DNA from: Pleodorina starrii
Lineage: Eukaryota > Chlorophyta > Chlorophyceae > Chlamydomonadales > Volvocaceae
NCBI GenBank assembly: GCA_030267565.1
Contig: BRXU01000005.1
Coordinates: forward strand, 784,001 to 848,000
Length of the DNA: 64,000 nt
Direction of reading: 5' to 3'
Every line of letters starts with the position of its first letter. The first letter of the stretch is position 1. A program made the position numbers and the translations under genes. Below are positions 47,101-56,400 of the stretch, in pieces. Under the pieces are notes generated by a model. That model saw only the letters and a program-made list of their open reading frames with translations, searched no databases and was not told the DNA's origin.

Positions 47101-49989
47101 ACAATCGCTCGTCCGGCCGAAGTCGTGGTTCGTAGGGCATGTGCGGGATGTGGAGGGACCCGGGACGTGGCCAAGGAGCCCCGCTGTTCCCCCGCACCCG
47201 GTTCGGGGTCCGTTCGCTAACGCCGTCTCCGTCTCCGCTGCGATATCTATTTTTTTTCCCCAACCCTGACCCAACAGCCCAGTCTCCATTCTTCTCCACT
47301 ACCGGACCCCTGACGGTGTGCGTCCGGCCACACCCGCATTCGCCTCTTGACGGTCCCACAGCTCCGAAACCATGTCCCCCGGCACACGTCACGCTCCGTA
47401 ACCCAACCCCAGAGCATCCTCGACAGCCAAAACCAACCAGCCCGGCCCGAACACTCCCCTTCCCCGCAAGCCACAACCACCTCCAATTATGGTACCGTCA
47501 CCGAGGCTGGGGGCCCCTGAACCCCACACCCACACCGCCGGGCACCGACCCCGCCGCTGCTTGCAGCCCCGCTCCGAAACCGCAGCTCCTCAGGCCCCAC
47601 CCAGCCCAGCCTGGCCCCGCCCACGACCCACCCATCACGATATCGAGCTCCGGAACCCGCCGCAGCAGCGCCTGCCCCTCCTGCTGTGCCACGCAGCCCG
47701 CCACCACAATCTTGAGGTCGCCCACGCGGTCGCGCTTCCGCTTGGCCTGCAGCAGCAGCAACAGCGGGCGGCAACAGCAGCGGGCGGCAACAGCCTTCAG
47801 CAGGAGCCAAACAATGTACGAACCGCAGGGGGGGCATGAGAGGGAACTGCTGGACCAGGGACCGGCCGAGAGGGACGGCGTGCGGGGGTGTGTCCACGGG
47901 TGTGGGTATGGGCCTGCGTGGCGGGATGGATGCTTGGGGCCGCACGCTGGCGGTAGATCAGAGGGGGGCTTGACTGTGTCACGCCGCAGGGCGGGTGAGG
48001 CCCGGGAGAGAAGCGCGGCGGGGGCCTGCAGCCAAGCACGAGCCCCTGACATCCAAGCTGGCTGGGATTCGCTGCGCCGTGCACACCTACATACATTCTC
48101 CTGTCTCCCAGACAGACAGAACGGCGCCCCATTTTCGCAAACCACCCCCTCCGCCCCTCCTCACCCCCTCCCCGCCCGCACCTGCTTGCCCAGCGCCGAG
48201 TAGACCTTTTGCTCCGCCTTCTCCCGAATGGAGCAGGTGTTGTAGATGAGCACGTCCGCCTCGCCCGCGTCCTGACTGCACTCGTAGCCCACCGCCTCCA
48301 GCACACCCGCCATGCGCTCACTGTCCGCCATGTTCATCTGAGGGATCGAGGTTTTAAGGTTTTAGGGTTGTAGGGTACAATGCGTCATTGGTACACTGAT
48401 GGGTCGGGGTCGGGGTTGGGGTCGGGTCAGAGTCGGATTGGGGTCAGGGTCGGGGTCGGATTGGGGTCGGGTCGGGGTCGGGGTTGGGGTCGGGGCCGGG
48501 TCATTACACTCTTGCCTGACAGACGAACAACAGCGGCCCTAAAAGGGGCAAAGATCAGCCCCGGAGGGGTGGGTGGCCACGGGCGCGAAGCAGGACTTGG
48601 GGTGCCGCGTGCTCGCTGTGCCATCCGGTGCCATCCGGTGGCGGCCAGCCGCACGACCCATGAGGCCACAGGCCCGGGCTTTGAAAGAGCAGGCGGGTCA
48701 GAGGGGCACGGAGCGAAGATGCGAGAGGCGAGGCGAGGTGGGACGTGGGGGCACCGCGGAGCTCCCCTGCACCGCACAATTGGTACAATGGCTATCCACG
48801 CGGATACGGTAGACGGGAGCCCCTGTAAATCGGTAAATCGGGCCTGCCAGGCCCCGGGCTCTCAGCCCGCGTTGGCCCCGGACCTGGCAGGCCCGCTGCA
48901 CCCAGCCGTGCGGTGCCGTGTCGTGCTGTCCTCGCCACCCAGCGGGCCCCCCCATCGGCGCCTTCCCTGCCCGATTGCCCGGCTCTGCGCCACACAGCAG
49001 TCTGGCCGGCCCCTCCTCGATGACTTGAAGTCAGCTGCCGGTGGGGCGGCAAGCCCGTAATCCCCCTCCCACCCCGGGAACTCCAGGGACGGGTCGCCCC
49101 CAGGACGGGTTGCGCTAGGCAGCAAAACCCAAGACCTTGCTGCTGCTGCTGCTGCTGATGATGATGATGACGAATGCTGCATCTCCCGTTCCCGCTCCGC
49201 CCAGCCGCCGAACTGCCGCTCACCTGGCACCCAAACGTGTGGATGAAATACTTTTTCCCATTCTTGGGGATGTTCTCCGGCGCTTTGCGCACAAGCACTT
49301 GGCCTGGGGAAAGGGGATGGAAGGGAGCGGCGAAGAGGGTAGAGTGGCTTTCAGGGGGCCGCAGCGGCCCGGCGAGCGGCGACACAGCAGCCCGGCCCCG
49401 GCGGAGACCAGGAGGGCTTCATGGCCAGGGAGTGAGTGTGATGGGAGGGGGAGGGGGATGGGAACACCCGATGGGACGGGAAGCTTCGCCAACACCAATA
49501 GAGGGCTGAAACACGAACGCCTGGTACGTGTGTGATGATGCGTAGGATATTGCGGGGGCTTTCCATGGGCGTAATCTCAATTTAATCGCTCCTGTACTAC
49601 CTATTATGATCAGCGGTGTATCCGTGACAATTTGTAGGCCCGGTCGATGCCCGCTGGCAACCTCTTAAACGAACCAGAGGCCCGGTCGCACATGGAGCTG
49701 CACAAGAAAACGTCGGTTCTTGCCCATCGATTCAGTGCTTACCTTCACTGCCGCAGTATGTCGACGCCTCTGACTCCTCAACATCAAGAAGCGCCGACGC
49801 CGTCAGTCCGCCAAAATCCGCTGTGGCTGTTGCAAAAAGCGGCTGCACGGGAGTTCTATGCTGAAGCACAGCGAATTTCGCCCGTGGATTAAACGATGCT
49901 GGGCCAATGACAGGGCGCAGAAGTGTGTGCTGAGGCGCAGGCCCGCACTGCTGCGGCTGCTGCACAACAGGGGTACTCCTTAGCATCAT
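44193..49989 (-). CDS. MiaB-type tRNA-2-methylthio-N6-isopentenyladenosine synthase, probably organellar
   Basis: Radical-SAM methylthiotransferase that adds the 2-methylthio group to i6A37 of tRNA. Ten exons (49989-49743, 49303-49224, 48337-48182, 47746-47632, 46873-46800, 46447-46218, 46066-45933, 45733-45536, 45112-44956, 44514-44193) join to exactly 571 codons. The N-terminal MTTase domain has its three cluster cysteines, C108 (FGCQ), C144 (NTCSIRE) and C179 (AGCVA). The radical-SAM motif CNEKCTYC gives C250, C254 and C257. A TRAM-like RNA-binding domain closes the protein, followed by a Pro-rich tail. Residues 1-about 70 lie before the conserved core; they are rich in Gln, Pro, Ser, Thr and Ala and poor in acidic residues, which suggests a plastid or mitochondrial presequence. 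The core ([30 protein letters not shown]) reads like cyanobacterial MiaB, which favours the plastid. Two adjacent Met codons open the frame. Confidence 0.92.
44530..44550 (-). other. Telomere-like CCCTAAAA motif before a 3' splice site
   Basis: In the last MiaB intron the minus strand reads AACCCTAAAACCCTAAAT about 16-35 nt before the acceptor of exon 44514-44193. It equals two units of the Chlamydomonas-type telomere repeat and lies where a branch point is expected. Confidence 0.75.
46702..46785. repeat. CCCG-rich simple repeat in a MiaB intron
   Basis: A run of GCCCGCCC units interrupted by CAGC lies just downstream of the donor at 46800 (minus). The sense strand is therefore GGGC-rich and could form G-quadruplex RNA close to the 5' splice site. 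Confidence 0.85.
48398..48502. repeat. GGGGTC-rich degenerate hexamer array in a MiaB intron
   Basis: About 100 bp of imperfect GGGGTC, GGGTC, GGATTG and GGGTTG units on the plus strand lie in the intron before exon 48337-48182. Many G3-G4 runs are present on the template strand of the gene. Confidence 0.85.
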
Positions 49990-50819
49990 CAGCAATCGAG
50001 ATATACACAAAACAGGATGTAATGAAATGGGTCGCTCTGTCGCCGAAGTTGTTTTGATATGTTCCCTTTCAAGTGATTTACATCCACACTTGCGAGCCAA
50101 AGAAGTGCCGTCGTGCCGAATTGCTTTATGACGTACGCATATGTTCTGTGGAGTTGAGCGGGGAGTGACGAGTAAACGCTCCGAGACCAAACACCGACCT
50201 GGTCAGTTGGCAATTCTTAAGCCAGAGCTATGAAGTTGACGTAAGTTGACGTAAGACACAGAGCAATATTCTTTCAGTAGAAGAGCCACTGGCGAACGGG
50301 CCAGCGAACTTCCATTACTCAGATTAACGGAAAATTCGGATTCTGGTTCTGAGACGCGCGTATCCGTCCGGGACCATTCGCATCACCACCACCACCCCGG
50401 CCCTGCACCACACGGCTCTTCCCTCCCCTGACTCCCTCCCCTGACTCCCTCTCCTGACTCCCTGCTCCCCTGCCCGCCCTCAGATTCGGCTTTATTCTGG
50501 CGGACCAGTTCTATCCCTCCTGAGCAGTGCTGCAGCTAGCACTCCTTAAGAGGTCGCCCGTACTGGGGACCTACTTCACCACCGCCGCCGCCGCTGCCAC
50601 TGATCGCCACCGCGCCGACGACCAGACCTCCATCGCCATCCCAGCCTCCACTGACGGCGCCGGCAACCTCGCTGGCTTCAATGGGTGCGGTGGCGGCGGC
50701 GAAGGCCGTGACGCGTTGCTGTCGTACGGCGGCGCACGAGACACATTTGCGTCGACGGCGCCGTCGGGCCGCATCGCCGCCGGCACCACCGCTGCGTCGG
50801 CCAACTCGTCGCCCGCTGG
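49990..50819. other. MiaB upstream region
   Basis: Sequence before the MiaB start codons, AT-richer near the gene, so presumably its promoter and 5' UTR. It also holds tandem CTCCCCTGACT units at about 50420-50465. A short open stretch on plus after a CAG (50482-50523) resembles a terminal exon but has no partner, so I do not call a gene. Confidence 0.4.
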
Positions 50820-51850
50820 CAAACACGCTTTACAAACTCTACACCAGCCACATTACATTTAACATCGTTACCTTTGGCCAACAAGCGCACATCTTCACGG
50901 CAGCCCAGGAAGGGTACCTCAGACAGCGCAACACGGAACGGCAGACCCAAAACGTTCTTCACGCCATCCAGGACGCCGGCCTAATCAGTCGCGATCTCTA
51001 CTTACCGTACTGTATATCGATTTCACATCGGCATTTAAAACCAAAGATCATGACAACTGCTTATGACCATGTACGACCTGGGATCTCCCGAGAACCGCAT
51101 CGAGGTGGTCAGGGGTGGTCGCAAACCTGTACTCCGCGTACCCAGTGTCGCGGGCACATGCCTGCCAGCGGTGGGGCATGACAACCACACGCATACGAAG
51201 TGAACATGGCTGCGCCGCAGAGATCGCACTCGAACGTGGCACGATTCAGGGCGACACGCTATAACCCGTACTGTTTATTTTTACATGGAGCCACTCCTCC
51301 GATGGCTACATAGCGGGGGCCGAGGATACCGCAACAGTTGCCTCCAAGCGGACGAAAATGACCGACACCATTTCATTTCGGGGGCCTTTGCGGACGACCT
51401 AGTGGTCCTCACGAATACCGTGTCAGACATGCGCATCCAGTGCACAAAAACCGAGCGCTACGCCCGCTGGGGAGCACTCAAGGTCAATGTAAGCAAGTGC
51501 CAACAGAAGGGCATTCTGCACGGCCGCGCGCGTTCAGACACTGATCTGAGTCGGGGCCCAGGTACGCAAAAATACAAGGCCGTCCTAGAACGCCTCCTGA
51601 AAAAAACCAAATTCGGACCGACGACGCACCCATCCCGTACGAACCCCCAACCGACCGAATCATACAAATACCTCGGCGCAAAAAAGCAGCTACCCATACT
51701 GAAAGACAGCGAGGCTAGACCTGCAACTGCTCCTGCGACTATCCGGCCGGCACGGAAGCCCGACGCCGGTCGCAATGCAACTACTACGGGTTTCAACCCA
51801 CCGCCCATACGAGGGTGTACGGTGCCGCTAACCGGCTGGTCGTCTGTCTA
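50820..51850 (+). mobile_element. Decayed non-LTR (LINE-like) reverse transcriptase fragment
   Basis: Conserved reverse-transcriptase pieces appear in order but in different frames. They are an RT finger-like segment with AAQEGYLRQRNTERQTQNVL and SRDLYL (about 50905-51005), LYIDFTSAFK (about 51010-51045), ERGTIQGDTL (about 51232-51264), then MEPLLRWLHSGGRGYR (from 51285) and the catalytic-type FADD box in AFADDLVVLT (about 51390-51420). Frame changes and an in-frame stop right after GDTL mean that it cannot encode an active enzyme. No ends, poly(A) tail or target duplication could be defined. The residual order identifies a plus-strand insertion of a LINE-type element. Confidence 0.72.
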
Positions 51851-52152
51851 GCGAGGCGCTCGCGGCCTAGCATGCACAAGTCAAGGCCCGGCGGGCCTGT
51901 GTCCGGAGCCCTGTCCCCCCCCCAGCCGCAAGGCGGCGATCTGCTGGGGCGAAACAGTCACACAACGCGCCACGCGGCGCCGCCCCGTAAGGTTCAGTTC
52001 CTCTAGTCGCGCGCGCGCAGTTCGACAGCCTGTTCAGGCCCAAGCGACCCTTCGCGGATCACCACCAGGTAAAAGGTCCCTTGCCGCGTACAGGCGGTCT
52101 TCCAACCCCCCGCTGAGCACCCGGCCGTGAGGCACCCCAGCAAACCACTGCA

Positions 52153-52176
52153 CTAAACCCTAAAACCCTAAAACCC
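52153..52176 (+). repeat. Interstitial telomeric repeat (CCCTAAAA)n
   Basis: CTAAACCCTAAAACCCTAAAACCC is present as an uninterrupted 24-bp block, split here only in wording: CTAAACCC, TAAAACCC, TAAAACCC. It is three tandem units of the Chlamydomonas-type telomere repeat, between the reverse-transcriptase remnant and another retroelement scrap. Confidence 0.85.
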
Positions 52177-52264
52177 AGTCATCACTAGCAGGCGGTTCAC
52201 GGCACCAGCTGCTCTCTCCTACGCCTAATTCGTCCCCCATCACGCTCTATCAACACCGCCACCC

Positions 52265-52410
52265 CCATACGTAGCTCCGACCCGCTCTACATGCAGCACC
52301 TCGTCGTACACCGGCATTTGCAGAGTGTTGTGCACCGCTGACCGGCGCACATACACGTAGTCGCCCGGGGTGAACTCCACAGCCGGCGGACGGTACTTGC
52401 CTGAGCGCAC
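52265..52410 (-). pseudogene. Retroelement polyprotein remnant (integrase C-terminus-like)
   Basis: The minus strand contains an open stretch with KYRPPAVEFTPGDYVYVRR followed by NTLQMPVYDEVLHVERVG. The pattern of a basic lead-in, a GDYVYVRR strand and a later DEVLxVxxV strand resembles the small barrel at the end of algal retrotransposon integrases. No integrase core is visible nearby. It lies 265 bp beyond the last kinesin-like exon. The assignment rests on pattern similarity only. Confidence 0.42.
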
Positions 52411-52674
52411 GTGCGCGTACCGACGTGTGTGGAGTTCGCCCTACGTACCCTTCAGGCGGTCAGGTCCTACAGTGGGCAGTCCAACACAATTGGGGGATGA
52501 AGGATGTCCGCGTGAGCCTGGGACACCGCAAACAGGACACTGAGGATGAAACTTGGTCTAGCAAGGCAATTACATCCTCCACCACTACATTGCATTTTTT
52601 TGACCGCATCCGAAACGTTGAACCTGTTGAACATTATCCGTTTAAACAGCTATCGACATTTCGCAGCACCCTAC

Positions 52675-53258
52675 CTGGATGGTGTTGTGAAGCTTCCGGC
52701 GTTCCTGCTCGATCTTGTACTCGAGCTCCCGCAGGTACTCCAATTGGGCCTGCCGAGGATACGGCCCAGGGAGCACACGTCATGCGGAAACGCCCCCAAA
52801 CATGTATGTATGTGCGAAACAAATAAATACGCCCAAAAGTAAGATTCGGCCGCCCCGGCAACCTTTCAGAATTGCAGAGCTGGTGTTAACCCAACCTCCC
52901 GTCCCCTACTTGCCTTCAATTCCGCAATCTCCGCCCCGCGAGTTTCCGCCAGCGCCTTGCCCGCGGCCCAGCGCTCCTTAGTTCCCGCCAGGTCCTCGTG
53001 CATCGAGGCGAGCTGTTTTTGCTGCAAATGGAAGGCGGCGGCAACATGGCAACAACAGATACGGCATTGCGCGCTACTGCAGGATTCATGATGACGGTGA
53101 GAGCCTGCAAACCGGAGAGATTTGGCCGCACCAAGTACATACAGTAACGGTTTCACTACGACTACTGCACCTGCATTGACAGCTGGGACTCCATGGCGGC
53201 CTTGTCGTTGGTCAGCGCCTCCAGAGTCTCAAGGCTCTTCTCGTCAGCTGCGCGACTC
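52675..53258 (-). pseudogene. Orphan kinesin-14 stalk/neck exons (partial gene)
   Basis: Three exons (53258-53171, 53021-52914, 52749-52675) splice with matching phases into 90 residues of continuous coiled coil ending in RRKLHNTIQ. That ending is the hallmark of the kinesin-14 (C-terminal motor) neck, which in the family is followed directly by ELKGNIRVFCRVRP and the motor domain. Neither that motif nor any motor exon occurs downstream on the minus strand before the MiaB gene; retroelement debris is there instead. Upstream exons are missing too, because the 14-bp array begins about 170 bp away. The second intron has a GC donor (AAG|GCAAGT). The exons show no stops, so decay, if any, is recent, or the assembly is rearranged here. 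Confidence 0.7.
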
Positions 53259-53439
53259 CTGCAAAGCACAGCCAGGGAGGTATATGTTGCATAACCATGC
53301 GGGCTCCTAAGGACAAGCACGAAGTCTTGCATTCGTCACGACACAAACCCAACGAGCGGGTGTGCGCGCCACCTCACGCAACATGCAATCCCAGTACTCC
53401 GCCCTGCAGCATGCATAACAGCGCTTGGCGTGCTGTTGC

Positions 53440-56400
53440 GCTTGGTGTGCGTGTGTACGTGTGCGTGTGTACGTGTGCGTGTGTACGTGTGCGTGTGTAC
53501 GTGTGCGTGTGTACGTGCGCGTGTGTACGTGTGCGTGTGTACGTGCGCGTGTGTAAGTGTGCGTGTGTACGTGCGCGTGTGTACGTGTGCGTGTGTACGT
53601 GCGCGTGTGTACGTGTGCGTGTGTACGTGCGCGTGTGAACGTGTGCGTGTGTACGTGCGCGTGTGTACGTGCGCGTGTGAACGTGCGCGTGTGTACGTGT
53701 GCGTGTGTACGTGCGCGTGTGTACGTGTGCGTGTGTACGTGCGCGTGTGTACGTGTGCGTGTGTACGTGCGCGTGTGTACGTGCGCGTGTGTACGTGTGC
53801 GTGTGTACGTGTGCGTGTGTACGTGCGCGTGTATACGTGTGCGTGTGTACGTGCGCGTGTGTACGTGTGCGTGTGTACGTGCGCGTGTGTACGTGTGCGT
53901 GTGTACGTGTGCGTGTGTACGTGTGCGTGTGTACGTGCGCGTGTGAACGTGTGCGTGTGTACGTGCGCGTGTGTACGTGCGCGTGTGAACGTGCGCGTGT
54001 GTACGTGTGCGTGTGTACGTGCGCGTGCGTACGTGTGCGTGTGTACGTGCGCGTGTGTACGTGTGCGTGTGTACGTGCGCGTGTGTACGTGCGCGTGTGA
54101 ACGTGCGCGTGCGCGTGTGTACGTGTGCGTGTGTACGTGTGCGTGTGTACGTGTGCGTGTGTACGTGTGCGTGTGTACGTGTGCGTGTGTACGTGTGCGT
54201 GTGTACGTGTGCGTGTGTACGTGCGCGTGTGTACGTGTGCGTGTGTACGAGTGCATGTGTACGTGTGCGTGTGTATGTGTGCGTGTGTACGTGTGCGTGT
54301 GTACGTGTGCGTGTGTACGTGTGCGTGTGTACGTGTGCGTGTGTACGTGTGCGTGTGTACGTGTGCGTGTGTACGTGCGCGTGTGTACATACGTGTACGT
54401 GTGCGTGTGTACGTGCGCGTGTGTACGTGTACGTGTGCGTGTGTACGTGTGCGTGTGTACGTGTGCGAGTGTACGTGTGCATGTGTACGTGTGCGTGTGT
54501 ACGTGTGCGTGTGTACGTGTGCGTGTGTACATGTGCGTGTGTACGTGTGCGTGTGTACGTGTGCGTGTGTACGTGTGCGTGTGTACGTGTGCGTGTGTAC
54601 GTGTGCGTGTGTACGTGTGCGTGTGTACGTGTGCGTGTGTACGTGTGCGTGTGTACGTGTGCGTGTGTACGTGTGCGTGTGTACGTGTGCGTGTGTACGT
54701 GTGCGTGTGTACGTGTGCGTGTGTACGTGTGCGTGTGTACGTGTGCGTGTGTACGTGTGCGTGTGTACGTGTGCGTGTGTACGTGCGTGTTTGTAAATGT
54801 GCGTGTGGACGTGTGCGTTTGGATGTGTGCGTGTGTACGTGCGCGTGTGTACGTGCGCGTGTGTACGTGCGCGTGTGTACATGTGCGTGTGTACGTGTGC
54901 GTGTGTACGTGCGCGTGTGTACGTGTGCGTGTGTACGTGTGCGTGTGTACGTGCGCGTGTGTACGTGCGCGTGTGTACATGTGCGTGTGTACGTGCGCGT
55001 GTGAACGTGTGCGTGTGTACGTGTGCGTGTGTACGTGCGCGTGTGAACGTGCGCGTGTGCGTGTGTACGAGTGCATGTGTACGTGTGCGTGTGTACGTGT
55101 GCGTGTGTACGTGTGCGTGTGTACGTGTGCGTGTGTACGTGTGCGTGTGTACGTGCGTGTTTGTAAATGTGCGTGTGTACGTGTGCGTGTGTACGTGTGC
55201 GTGTGTACGTGCGCGTGTGTACGTGTGCGTGTGCACGTGTGCGTGTGTACGTGTGCGTGTGTACGTGTGCGTGTGTACGTGTGCGTGTGTACGTGTGCGT
55301 GTGTACGTATGCGTGTGTACGTGTGCGTGTGTACGTGTGCGTGTGTACGTGTGCGTGTGTACGTGCGCGTGTGTACATACGTGTACGTGTGCGTGTGTAC
55401 GTGCGCGTGTGTACGTGTACGTGTGCGTGTGTACGTGTGCGTGTGTACGTGTGCGAGTGTACGTGTGCATGTGTACGTGTGCGTGTGTACGTGTGCGTGT
55501 GTACGTGTGCGTGTGTACATGTGCGTGTGTACGTGTGCGTGTGTACGTGTGCGTGTGTACGTGTGTGTGTGTACGTGTGCGTGTGTACGTGTGCGTGTGT
55601 ACGTGTGCGTGTGTACGTGTGCGTGTGTACGTGTGCGTGTGTACGTGTGCGTGTGTACGTGCGCGTGTGTACGTGTGCGTGTGTACGTGTGCGTGTGTAC
55701 GTGTGCGTGTGTACGTGTGCGTGTGTACGTGCGTGTTTGTAAATGTGCGTGTGGACGTGTGCGTTTGGATGTGTGCGTGTGTACGTGCGCGTGTGTACGT
55801 GCGCGTGTGTACGTGCGCGTGTGTACATGTGCGTGTGTACGTGTGCGTGTGTACGTGCGCGTGTGTACGTGTGCGTGTGTACGTGTGCGTGTGTACGTGC
55901 GCGTGTGTACGTGCGCGTGTGTACATGTGCGTGTGTACGTGCGCGTGTGAACGTGTGCGTGTGTACGTGTGCGTGTGTACGTGCGCGTGTGAACGTGCGC
56001 GTGTGCGTGTGTACGAGTGCATGTGTACGTGTGCGTGTGTACGTGTGCGTGTGTACGTGTGCGTGTGTACGTGTGCGTGTGTACGTGTGCGTGTGTACGT
56101 GCGTGTTTGTAAATGTGCGTGTGTATGTACGTGTGCGTGTGTACGTGTGCGTGTGTACGTGCGCGTGTGTACGTGTGCATGTGTACGTGTGCGTGTGTAC
56201 GTGTGCGTGTGTACGTGCGCGTGTGTACGTGCGCGTGTGTACGTGCGCGTGTGTACATGTGCGTGTGTACGTGTGCGTGTGTACGTGCGCGTGTGTACGT
56301 GTGCGTGTGTACGTGTGCGTGTGTACGTGCGCGTGTGTACGTGCGCGTGTGTACATGTGCGTGTGTACGTGCGCGTGTGAACGTGTGCGTGTGTACGTGT

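Noticed and set aside
50482..50523. Possible terminal exon on plus (FGFILADQFYPS then stop)
   Set aside because: Good acceptor-like CAG, but no upstream exon or recognisable gene on plus between 49.5 and 50.5 kb.
49990..52674. Kinesin motor domain expected after RRKLHNTIQ
   Set aside because: Searched the minus strand for ELKGNIRVFCRVRP, a P-loop such as GQTGSGKT and other motor motifs; none is seen before the MiaB gene.
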